Source of the DNA: CALXQW01 sp031553045
Lineage (GTDB): Bacteria > Verrucomicrobiota > Verrucomicrobiia > Opitutales > Intestinicryptomonadaceae
Direction: 5' to 3'
Assembly: GCA_031553045.1 (NCBI GenBank)
Contig: JAVBLZ010000011.1
Span: 1 to 64,000 of the forward strand
DNA length: 64,000 nucleotides
Shown here piece by piece: positions 1-7,129 of the stretch. Position 1 is the stretch's first letter. Every line of letters starts with the position of its first letter. The notes beneath the pieces are model-generated. The model saw only the letters and a list, made by a program, of their open reading frames with translations. It searched no databases and was not told where the DNA came from. Position numbers and translations under genes: made by a program.

Positions 1-26
1 TTTAAATCATCCCCCCCAATTTAACG

Positions 27-153
27 TTTTGGCTGGACGGTTTGGTTTAATTGTGATTATTGCAAAATGTGTGCGGGTGGGAGCTTACTTGCGTACGTGA
101 CCAGTCGCACACATTTTGCAAACGGAACTATTCGCCAAACAAGTCTGCCAAAA
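27..153. repeat. Large nested inverted repeat downstream of proS
   Basis: A perfect 15-bp inverted repeat (61-75 against 106-120) encloses a 30-nt loop. It lies inside a second, imperfect stem: 27-33 pairs with 147-153 and 40-45 pairs with 135-140. The whole element is about 127 bp and ends 2 bp before the proS stop codon. No T-run follows on the minus strand, so it is not a standard intrinsic terminator. It could be a structured RNA, a 3' UTR stabiliser, or a small non-autonomous mobile element with imperfect ends. Function unknown. Confidence 0.6.
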
Positions 154-155
154 GC

Positions 156-1673
156 CTAATAGGATTTGCCGAATATGACCCGTTGGGGGGATGGCTTGCC
201 GTCAAAGGGGCAGATACCTGGGGTTTTGTCGCCTTCTAGAGGGATGCAACGGACGGTTACTTTCAAATCTTTTTTGAGTTGTTCTTCCACTTCGGCGGAG
301 TTGCTGAAGTGTGTGAGGGCAAAGCCGCCGTGGATTTCCGGATTATCTTCATTCTTGGCGGTAAAGTAGGAATAGAATTCGTCTTTATCGTCAATAATTT
401 TTGTGTTGGCGCTGCGGTAATCCAAAGCTTTTTGGAATAGAGCGTCTTGCATTGCCTGCAAAGTTTGCGGAAGATTTGCGACAAACTCTCCCCTTGCGTA
501 AGACGCCTTGCCTTCTTGATGGCGGAAGGCCACAAAGAGCTTGTCTGAAGCGATGTCTCTTGGGCCAACTTCTATGCGCACGGGCACGCCCTTCTTTACC
601 CAGCCCCACACTTTTTCACCGCCACGGATGTCTCGGGAATCTATCTGGACGCTGATATTTTTTCCGCAATAAGTTTGGGCGGAAATTTCTTTTTTAAGAT
701 TTTCGCAATATTCCAAGACTGTCGTTTTTGAGGCTTCGTCATGCATGATTGGCAAGATAACCACCTGCAAAGGCGCAAGCCTTGGCGGAAGCACCAGGCC
801 GTCGTCGTCAGAATGCGTCATTACCAAGCCGCCCACCAAACGTGTGGACACGCCCCAAGAGGTTGTCCAAGCAAATTCTTGAGAGCCGGCTTCAGATAAA
901 AACTTTATCCCGCTAGCCTTTGCAAAATTCTGACCCAAAAAGTGCGATGTGCCCGCCTGCAAAGCCTTTCTGTCCTGCATCATGGCTTCAATACAGAAAG
1001 TTTCCACCGCCCCCGGGAATCTTTCACCGTCTGTTTTGCGGCCGCATATCACGGGCATTGCCATATAATTTTCGGCAAAGTCGGCATAGACCTTGAGCAT
1101 CTTGTTGGTTTCTTCAATAGCTTCTTCTTTGGTGGCGTGCGCCGTATGGCCTTCTTGCCACAAAAACTCGGCAGTGCGCAAGAACAATCTGGTACGCATC
1201 TCCCACCTGACGACATTCGCCCACTGGTTGATGAGTATGGGCAAGTCTCGGTAAGACTGCACCCATTTTGCGTACATTTCGCCGATTATGGTTTCAGAAG
1301 TTGGGCGGACAATCAAGGGTTCTTCAAGCGGGGAAGACGGCACAAGTTTGCCCTCGGAATTAAGCTCCAACCTGGAATGCGTTACAACGGCGCACTCTTT
1401 TGCAAAACCTTCAACGTGTGCGGCTTCTTTCTCAAGATAGCTTACCGGAATAAAAAGCGGGAAATATGCGTTGCTGTGCCCCGTATCTTTAAACATCTTG
1501 TCTAGAACGGACTGCATGTTTTCCCAAAGATTGTAGCCCCAAGGCTTTATCACCATGCAGCCCCTCACTGGGCTATTTTCCGCCAAAGCAGCCGCCTTGA
1601 TTACTTGCTGATACCACTCAGGATAATTTTCTTCTCTGGTGGGGGTTATTGCCGTCTTTTTTTCTTTTGCCAT
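156..1673 (-). CDS. proS: Prolyl-tRNA synthetase, archaeal/eukaryote-like short form
   Basis: Cytoplasmic class II aminoacyl-tRNA synthetase that charges tRNA-Pro with proline. At 505 residues it is the short form found in archaea, eukaryotes and some bacteria, without the large editing insertion of the E. coli type. Class II motifs are visible: RPTSETIIG at about 123-131, the motif 2 region RWEMRTRLFLRTAEF at about 156-170 followed by QEGHTAH, and a GLVLPPRLAP segment near 300. The protein ends in Tyr, as in this subfamily, after a C-terminal domain with CPFDGKPSPQ that is the reduced zinc-domain region. It starts at ATG 1673. It stands alone, with a folded repeat directly downstream. Confidence 0.95.
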   Translation of the reverse strand: MAKEKKTAITPTREENYPEWYQQVIKAAALAENSPVRGCMVIKPWGYNLWENMQSVLDKMFKDTGHSNAYFPLFIPVSYLEKEAAHVEGFAKECAVVTHSRLELNSEGKLVPSSPLEEPLIVRPTSETIIGEMYAKWVQSYRDLPILINQWANVVRWEMRTRLFLRTAEFLWQEGHTAHATKEEAIEETNKMLKVYADFAENYMAMPVICGRKTDGERFPGAVETFCIEAMMQDRKALQAGTSHFLGQNFAKASGIKFLSEAGSQEFAWTTSWGVSTRLVGGLVMTHSDDDGLVLPPRLAPLQVVILPIMHDEASKTTVLEYCENLKKEISAQTYCGKNISVQIDSRDIRGGEKVWGWVKKGVPVRIEVGPRDIASDKLFVAFRHQEGKASYARGEFVANLPQTLQAMQDALFQKALDYRSANTKIIDDKDEFYSYFTAKNEDNPEIHGGFALTHFSNSAEVEEQLKKDLKVTVRCIPLEGDKTPGICPFDGKPSPQRVIFGKSY

Positions 1674-1745
1674 AAGTATTAAAAGCGCATTCAGTTTAAA
1701 TTATCAGATTTGGCAAATAAATTTTACCGATAATTTTGTATTAAT

Positions 1746-1778
1746 AAAAAAACGCCCCGTCGAATCCGACTGGGGCGC
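1746..1778 (-). terminator. Rho-independent terminator of the STAS gene
   Basis: Read on the minus strand, a GC-rich stem (CGCCCC/GGGGCG, extended by GTCG/CGAC with one bulged base) is followed by seven T residues. It lies about 25 bp after the STAS stop codon. Confidence 0.85.
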
Positions 1779-1800
1779 TTCTAAAATCTTCGGGCTTTTG

Positions 1801-2133
1801 TTAGAAACTTTTTAAGCCATCGTCTTTGGTTGCATAAATCTGAAATATGCTTGTAAAGCCTGAAATCTCAAAAACCTGCTTGACCGAAGCCGAAAGTGCG
1901 CAAAGGGCAATTTCTCCAGATATTTTTTTGAAGTGCTTGGCTGCGGAAAGCAAGACCCTCAAGCCCGCAGAGCTAATATACTCCAACTGGCGGCAATCTA
2001 TCAAAATCTTTGCCTTATGCGCTTCAAGCAGAGAGTTAAAGGCGTCCTCCAAGCCGGAGGTTGTTGTAACATTGAGCTTGCCTGACAGGCTTATGATTGT
2101 AACCCCGTCAATTTCTTCCAAATTTATCTGCAT
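1801..2133 (-). CDS. STAS-domain anti-sigma factor antagonist
   Basis: A 110-residue single-domain STAS protein of the SpoIIAA/RsbV type. Such proteins bind anti-sigma kinases and are controlled by phosphorylation of a conserved Ser in partner switching. The pattern fits: an N-terminal strand segment VTIISLSGKLN, then ILIDCRQLEYISSAGLRVLL, where the Ser pair before AGLR is the usual phosphorylation site. The open frame reaches 2190, but ATG 2133 is chosen because AAAGGAAA stands just upstream and the STAS fold begins there. It is a single gene with its own terminator. A second STAS protein with a phosphatase partner lies at 38439-38936. The cognate kinase is not in the window. Confidence 0.85.
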   Translation of the reverse strand: MQINLEEIDGVTIISLSGKLNVTTTSGLEDAFNSLLEAHKAKILIDCRQLEYISSAGLRVLLSAAKHFKKISGEIALCALSASVKQVFEISGFTSIFQIYATKDDGLKSF

Positions 2134-2279
2134 TTGTTTCCTTTCAGACGTTAATTGGGGTGAGATTAATAAAGATACGCACAAATGCAACTAAAATATT
2201 GAAGTTAATATGCGGCATTTGTTTTGAAAAAATCGTCATTTTGTTGGTTTCTCAGATGAGAAAATTTTTGAAATTTTAC

Positions 2280-2307
2280 TTGAAATACTTTGCTAAAATT
2301 GTAAGTA
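2280..2307 (+). promoter_or_regulatory. Candidate sigma70-type promoter of the sugar-processing block
   Basis: TTGAAA at 2280-2285 and TAAGTA at 2302-2307 are separated by 16 bp. Both hexamers are imperfect. Transcription would begin near the palindrome at 2322-2349. Called by eye only. Confidence 0.3.
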
Positions 2308-2321
2308 TTAATGGCAACAAG

Positions 2322-2349
2322 GGCGGAATTATTTAATAATAGTTCCGCC
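2322..2349. promoter_or_regulatory. 12-bp palindrome, candidate operator or 5' UTR hairpin
   Basis: GGCGGAATTATT, a TAAT loop, then AATAGTTCCGCC: a near-perfect 28-bp palindrome with one G-T pair if read as RNA. It lies 36 bp before the ATG at 2386 and just after the candidate promoter. It could be a repressor site or an mRNA hairpin; no T-run follows, so it is not a terminator. Confidence 0.5.
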
Positions 2350-2385
2350 AGATTTTACAATGAACATATTAGACAGGAGATAATT

Positions 2386-3426
2386 ATGGCAAGACCTTTG
2401 ACAATATTTACAGGACAATGGGCGGATATACCCCTTGAAAAATTAGCCCCGATGATTAAAGCGCTGGGCTATGACGGTCTTGAACTTGCCTGTTGGGGCG
2501 ACCATTTTGAAGTTGCAAAAGCCCATGACAAAAATTACCTCAAAAGCAGGTGGGACATTCTTGAAAAGAACGGTCTGAATTGTTTTGCAATATCCAACCA
2601 CCTTTTGGGTCAGTGCATTTGCGACAATGTTGACTCTCGCCACAAGGCAATGATGCCTGATTATATCTGGGGAGACGGCAATCCTGAGGGTGTGCGCCAG
2701 CGTGCCGCAGAAGAAATGATTAAAACCGGCAAAGCTTGCGCTGAATTTATGGCTATGCGCCCAAAAAGTCTGGCGGCTTCTCCAATAAAGAATACCGTTT
2801 GCGGCTTTACGGGTTCTTCAATCTGGCATTTGCTTTACTCATTCCCGCCAGCCTCTAAAGAGATGATTCAGGGCGGCTTTGACGATTTTGCAAAACGCTT
2901 CATCCCAATTTTAGACGCTTTTGATAAATTGGATGTGAACTTTGCCCTTGAAGTGCATCCTACGGAAATCGCCTTCGACATTGCCAGCGCACAAAAGGCT
3001 CTGGAAGCCGTAAAAGGCCACAAGCGCTTTGGCTTCAATTATGACCCAAGCCACTTGGGCTACCAAGGTGTTGACTATGTCAAGTTTATCAGGGTATTTG
3101 CCGACAGGATATTCCACTGCCACGTCAAAGACGCTTGGTGGGGCCATGGCAATGGCGACGTTGGCGTATTCGGCGGCCATACCGAATTTATGGACCCACG
3201 CAGATATTGGGACTTCCGCTCACCAGGTCGTGGCGATATAAATTTTGAGGAAATTATCATAGCGCTCAGCGACATACAATACAAAGGCCCTCTATCTGTT
3301 GAGTGGGAAGACGGCAGAATGGATAGGGAATTTGGCGCAGGCGAAGCCGCAAGGTTTGTGCGCTCTCTAGATTTCCCCCGTAGCAATGTGGTTTTCGACG
3401 CCGCTTTCGACAGGGCAAATCAATAA
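2386..3426 (+). CDS. Sugar phosphate isomerase/epimerase, TIM barrel
   Basis: A 346-residue protein of the xylose-isomerase-like TIM-barrel family (AP_endonuc_2). These enzymes isomerise or epimerise sugars and keto-acids with a divalent metal. Likely metal ligands sit at the barrel strand ends: EVHPTE, NYDPSHLGYQG, HCHVKDAWWG and LSVEWEDGRMD. The open frame extends to 2311, but ATG 2386 is preceded by AGGAG at good spacing and begins the barrel (ARPLTIFTGQWADIPLE). It is first of four co-directional genes with a DoxX-like membrane protein, a Tat-exported Gfo/Idh/MocA oxidoreductase and a discoidin protein. The oxidoreductase pairing suggests oxidation and isomerisation of an unusual sugar. 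The exact substrate cannot be read from the sequence. Confidence 0.85.
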   Translation: MARPLTIFTGQWADIPLEKLAPMIKALGYDGLELACWGDHFEVAKAHDKNYLKSRWDILEKNGLNCFAISNHLLGQCICDNVDSRHKAMMPDYIWGDGNPEGVRQRAAEEMIKTGKACAEFMAMRPKSLAASPIKNTVCGFTGSSIWHLLYSFPPASKEMIQGGFDDFAKRFIPILDAFDKLDVNFALEVHPTEIAFDIASAQKALEAVKGHKRFGFNYDPSHLGYQGVDYVKFIRVFADRIFHCHVKDAWWGHGNGDVGVFGGHTEFMDPRRYWDFRSPGRGDINFEEIIIALSDIQYKGPLSVEWEDGRMDREFGAGEAARFVRSLDFPRSNVVFDAAFDRANQ

Positions 3427-3477
3427 TTTACAAATTAAATCTACAATTTTTTTCGGGAAAAGGAAATAGGAATATAT

Positions 3478-4083
3478 ATGAACAAAGAATGTGATATGAA
3501 TATAGGTTACACGCTGGCTGTTTGGCTGCTAAGAATTTGGCTTGCAACAAGGGCTATCTTTACGGGCTTGGTGAAGTTCCAAGGCAAAGAGATGCGCTTT
3601 TTGCCGGCAAACAACACGCCTGAAGAAATCCAATTTGCCAAAGAAATGCAGGCTCTTTTGGACGCCGGTGAGAGCGTACAAGGCGCAGTTGAAGTCAACA
3701 CTCTTAAGTTTGCCTTCATGCAAGGTTTGCCCAAAGCAGGCCCTATGACGGTGGAAACCTTCAAGGCAAGCCCCTTTATGCCAGAATTCATGGTTGTTCC
3801 ATATTCAAACACGCTTCCCTTCCTCTTGATAGGCTTAGGGATTATGGTGCTTTTCGGCATTTGCTCCAGAATATCGCTGTTCTTCATGGGTTTGTTGTAT
3901 ATCTCTTTGACATTCGGCTTCATAATTATGGAAAAGACAATGGGTCAAGATTCCGCAGCAGGCGCAGCTTTCTTGGGCGTACACGTCATCATGATTGCAA
4001 TGGCGCTCATACTCAGCAAGTACAACAAGCTTGAGCTTTTGCCCTGCCACAAATTGCCACTCTGCAACAAACTCTGCAAATAA
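3478..4083 (+). CDS. DoxX-like polytopic membrane protein
   Basis: A 201-residue protein with about four hydrophobic segments: near residues 10-28 (YTLAVWLLRIWLATRAIFTG), 110-130 (LPFLLIGLGIMVLFGI), 132-152 (ISLFFMGLLYISLTFGFII) and 165-185 (FLGVHVIMIAMALIL). The spacing and length fit DoxX/DUF-type inner-membrane proteins. The first segment is followed by a polar loop of about 80 residues. ATG 3478 is preceded by AGGAATATAT. It lies between the isomerase and the oxidoreductase genes, so it probably serves the same sugar pathway, perhaps as an electron-transfer or transport partner; that role is inference. Confidence 0.6.
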   Translation: MNKECDMNIGYTLAVWLLRIWLATRAIFTGLVKFQGKEMRFLPANNTPEEIQFAKEMQALLDAGESVQGAVEVNTLKFAFMQGLPKAGPMTVETFKASPFMPEFMVVPYSNTLPFLLIGLGIMVLFGICSRISLFFMGLLYISLTFGFIIMEKTMGQDSAAGAAFLGVHVIMIAMALILSKYNKLELLPCHKLPLCNKLCK

Positions 4084-4106
4084 CAGTTTTTAAGAAAGAT
4101 TTTAAT

Positions 4107-5504
4107 ATGGAAGATGTTTCAAGAAGAAGTTTTATCAAATCGGCGGCTTTGGTCGGCGGCGGTCTTATTTTTGCGCCCAGCGTTTTAAAAGCGCAAGATG
4201 CAAATAAAAAGCTCAATGTTGGCATGATAGGTTACGGCGCACAGGGCGCAATTTTGTTTGAAAATTTGCAAGACCTTGCGCCCACAATCAACTTTAAGGC
4301 TATTTGCGATATCCGTCCGGATAAACGCATAACCTTAAAAGGTTTGGTCAGGCGTAAATGGGGCGCATTCCCCAACGAGTATGTTGATTATAAAGAAATG
4401 ATTGAGAAGGAAAAAGAGCTCGATGCTGTCTTTATTGCAACCCCCGACGTTTGGCACAGCCCCATGACTTGCGACTGCCTGAAAGCCGGCATAAATGTCT
4501 ATTGCGAAAAAATGATGTCCAACACCAAAGAAGGTGCTCGCAAGATGGTTAAGGCAATGAAAGAGTCGGGCAAACTTTTGCAGATAGGTCATCAACGCAA
4601 GAGCAACCCCCGCTATATCTATGCGCATGACGTTTTACTGCGTGAAAACAACATCTGCGGCACGTTGACTTCGGCGGTCGGCCAGTGGAACAGGTCTGTA
4701 ACAAAAGACATCAGCATTGCCCCAAAGCTCGCAGAAAAAATTCCAGACGATTATTTGCAAAAGTACGGTTATAAAGACCTAAAGCAATTCCTCAACTGGC
4801 GTTGGTACAAAGGTTTTGGTTGCGGTCCAATTTCTGACTTGGGTAGCCACCAGATAGATATTTTTGAGTGGTTCTTTGGCGGCAGACCAAAATCCGTAAT
4901 GGCATCCGGCGGCGTGGATTTCTACAAAGATAAAGACTGGTATGACAACGTAATGTGCATATTTGAATATGAAACTTACCAAAAAAACATAGCCAGAGCT
5001 TTCTACCAAGTCCAGACCACAACGGGCGCAGGCGGCGGTTATTATGAGATGTTCTGCGGCACAGAGGGCGCTATCAAGATGTCTGAAAACCCCTCAATCA
5101 CAAAGGTATTTAAAGAAGGCGACGCCCAACTCGCTGAAAAGTGGGATGGTTATGTCAAAAAAGGCATTATCAGAAATTCTGCGCCTACCGGCAAAGCGCC
5201 TGATGATCCAGATCCAGATCCGGATATGGCGGTCAAAGACTCTCGTGAGTCAGGCCCTCTTGGTGAATTTAGGATGCCAAAAAATATGAACGCAAAATTG
5301 CGTACAAGAGTTCCTTCCGATGTAAAGGAAATCAAGGCGCACATGCCGCATATCGTCAACTTCCTTGACGCCGTGCGCGGCATTGCAAAACTAAACTGCG
5401 ACGGTGAAATGGCTTTTGAAGCCGAAGCCGCCGTATTCAAAGCAATAGAAGCGATTGATGCAAAGAAAACTCTCGCATTTGAAGATTCAGATTTCGTAGC
5501 ATAA
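4107..5504 (+). CDS. Tat-exported Gfo/Idh/MocA family oxidoreductase
   Basis: A 465-residue NAD(P)-dependent sugar oxidoreductase. It begins with a twin-arginine signal (SRRSFIKSAALVGGGLIF), so the folded protein with its cofactor is probably exported to the periplasm. The Rossmann segment LNVGMIGYGAQGAI follows at about residue 36. ATPDVWH and the CEKMMSNT segment correspond to the usual EKP strand, here with Met replacing Pro. GHQRKSNPRY follows, and then a C-terminal substrate domain with GPISDLGSHQIDIFEWFF. A short DPDPDP repeat is encoded by near-identical hexamers at about 5206-5226. The context with an isomerase and membrane protein suggests periplasmic processing of a dietary or host sugar. 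Substrate unknown. Confidence 0.9.
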   Translation: MEDVSRRSFIKSAALVGGGLIFAPSVLKAQDANKKLNVGMIGYGAQGAILFENLQDLAPTINFKAICDIRPDKRITLKGLVRRKWGAFPNEYVDYKEMIEKEKELDAVFIATPDVWHSPMTCDCLKAGINVYCEKMMSNTKEGARKMVKAMKESGKLLQIGHQRKSNPRYIYAHDVLLRENNICGTLTSAVGQWNRSVTKDISIAPKLAEKIPDDYLQKYGYKDLKQFLNWRWYKGFGCGPISDLGSHQIDIFEWFFGGRPKSVMASGGVDFYKDKDWYDNVMCIFEYETYQKNIARAFYQVQTTTGAGGGYYEMFCGTEGAIKMSENPSITKVFKEGDAQLAEKWDGYVKKGIIRNSAPTGKAPDDPDPDPDMAVKDSRESGPLGEFRMPKNMNAKLRTRVPSDVKEIKAHMPHIVNFLDAVRGIAKLNCDGEMAFEAEAAVFKAIEAIDAKKTLAFEDSDFVA

Positions 5505-5516
5505 TTATAAAACAAT

Positions 5517-6158
5517 ATGAAAAAAATAGTAATATCGGTAATGGCAGTATGTCTGGCTGTAATGGCATACGCTAACACAAAAAAACTCGTTCTTGACGTT
5601 CCTACCGCACAGCTTAGCGGCACTCCTGTTCCGGTAAGCTTGCCCAATTTGGAGCCCAAGATGCCCAATCCTGAGCCTGAAGTTCCGGCAGATGTAACAA
5701 ACATTGCCAAAGGCAAGGCTGTTACAAGCTCTGACGACTTCCCCTTAATCGGTGAACTCACCCTCATCACAGACGGTGATAAAGATGCCGGTGAAGGCTA
5801 CTTTGTAGAGCTCATGAACGGCGTACAATGGATACAGATAGACTTGGCAAAAACTTCTGAAATTTTTGCGATAGCAATGTGGCATTTCCACAGCCAAGAA
5901 CGCGCATACAAAGACGTAATCGTACAACTTTCAGATGATCCTGAATTTAAGACAGGCGTAGTTACAATCTTCAATAATGACGAAGACAATTCTGCCGGCA
6001 AGGGCGTTGGCTCCGACAAAACTTGGATTGAGACAAACGCAGGCAAATTGTTGGTTTTAAAAGCGCCAACTAAGGCTCGTTACGTGCGTATGTATTCAAA
6101 CGGCAACACATCTAACGACGCAAATTCCTACATTGAAGTTGAAGTTTACGGCAGATAA
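5517..6158 (+). CDS. Secreted discoidin (F5/8 type C)-like domain protein
   Basis: A 213-residue protein with a Sec signal peptide (MKKIVISVMAVCLAVMAYA). A Pro-rich linker follows (about 35-60), then one discoidin-like beta-sandwich beginning at NIAKGKAVTSSDD and ending YIEVEVYGR. The segment GVQWIQIDLAKTSEIFAI matches the core strand of this carbohydrate-binding fold. It carries no catalytic domain, so it is probably a periplasmic or surface sugar-binding partner of the upstream oxidoreductase. The gene starts 12 bp after the previous stop and is closed by a strong terminator, so it is last in this transcription unit. Confidence 0.8.
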   Translation: MKKIVISVMAVCLAVMAYANTKKLVLDVPTAQLSGTPVPVSLPNLEPKMPNPEPEVPADVTNIAKGKAVTSSDDFPLIGELTLITDGDKDAGEGYFVELMNGVQWIQIDLAKTSEIFAIAMWHFHSQERAYKDVIVQLSDDPEFKTGVVTIFNNDEDNSAGKGVGSDKTWIETNAGKLLVLKAPTKARYVRMYSNGNTSNDANSYIEVEVYGR

Positions 6159-6181
6159 AATTTTGCCGCATACATAATTTG

Positions 6182-6214
6182 AAAGACGCAGATTTTATCT
6201 GCGTCTTTTTTTTT
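6182..6214 (+). terminator. Strong rho-independent terminator
   Basis: AAGACGCAGAT, a TTTT loop, and ATCTGCGTCTT form a perfect stem, followed by a run of T residues to 6214. It ends the isomerase-to-discoidin unit. Confidence 0.95.
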
Positions 6215-6295
6215 GACACTTGCGGTTTTTGCGGCACAACTTTTGTCTTGATTAAAAATATTCCGCCTGCATTATTGACGGTTTTAAAATTTACT

Positions 6296-7012
6296 ATGAG
6301 AAAAACAGGTCCACAGAATAAGGCTAGCAACAAGCCCATCACGGCAAGTTTTGATACAATCACCGGCGAGAGCATATCCGCCGCCGACGAACGCAAGACG
6401 GTCGCCCTTAATGACGATGTCTCCGGTGCTGAATTTGAAGACAAAGTTTGGTACTACTGGGGTAAAAATAAAAACTTTATTATAATGCTTTTTGTTATAA
6501 CCTTGGCACTTATTGTCGGGATACAAGGCTGGAAGTACTACAAGGCGCAAAAGTTTGACGCGCTTGCAAGTGCGTATGAATCTACAACAAATGCAGAATC
6601 TAGAGCCGCCTTTGCTTTGGAAAATTCAGGCTCTGTAATAGCGGGTATCGCCCTTCTCCAAAATGCCGATGAAGCTTACGCCGCAAAACAGTATGAGAAA
6701 TCTGCCGCATTATATACGGATGCCGTAAAAAGCTTGGGTACATCCATACTCTCAGGCAGGGCAAAAATTGGCGAAGCCATGAGTCTTTTCAATACGGGCA
6801 ATGCCTCTGAGGCAAAAAAGCTCCTTACTGATATTTCTCAGGACAATACCATTGATTATTCTTTCCGTTCTGAGGCGTCTTACACGCTTGCCGTTTCAGA
6901 GCTTAATGGCGGCAACAAAGAAACTGCAAAAACAATGCTTGAAACTTTGGTTAAAGACAAAAATGCCGGAATCTGGGCAATGCTCGCCGAAGAAGCCATT
7001 AAAGACATATAA
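6296..7012 (+). CDS. Single-pass membrane TPR protein, YfgM-like
   Basis: A 238-residue protein. A charged cytoplasmic N-terminus of about 60 residues is followed by one transmembrane helix (FIIMLFVITLALIVGIQGW) and then helical repeats of TPR type, for example YAAKQYEKSAALYTDAVKSLG and NTGNASEAKKLL. This architecture matches YfgM-type ancillary SecYEG translocon proteins. The open frame runs back into the preceding terminator, so ATG 6296 is taken as the start; no clear Shine-Dalgarno sequence is visible. The gene has its own terminator downstream. The family call rests on topology and repeats, not on a diagnostic motif. Confidence 0.65.
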   Translation: MRKTGPQNKASNKPITASFDTITGESISAADERKTVALNDDVSGAEFEDKVWYYWGKNKNFIIMLFVITLALIVGIQGWKYYKAQKFDALASAYESTTNAESRAAFALENSGSVIAGIALLQNADEAYAAKQYEKSAALYTDAVKSLGTSILSGRAKIGEAMSLFNTGNASEAKKLLTDISQDNTIDYSFRSEASYTLAVSELNGGNKETAKTMLETLVKDKNAGIWAMLAEEAIKDI

Positions 7013-7039
7013 TTTTATAAATTTTTAGTTTTAAATTTT

Positions 7040-7066
7040 GGGGCGTTTTTCAACGCCCTTTTTTTA
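7040..7066 (+). terminator. Rho-independent terminator
   Basis: GGGCGTT, a TTTC loop and AACGCCC are followed by seven T residues. It lies 28 bp after the TPR protein stop codon. Confidence 0.9.
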
Positions 7067-7129
7067 TTATCAAGACTGGACAAATGCGCCCTCGCCGCTT
7101 TATTATCCAAGTGCAATTTATAACAGCGT

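Noticed and set aside
19..160. Reading the folded repeat by proS as an integron attC site
   Set aside because: An RYYYAAC-like sequence is present at one end (19-25) but no GTTRRRY partner is found at the other, and no integrase or cassette array is near.
942..1505. 187-codon open frame on the plus strand inside proS
   Set aside because: It lies wholly antisense to a clear synthetase gene and its translation resembles no protein; it reflects codon bias of proS.
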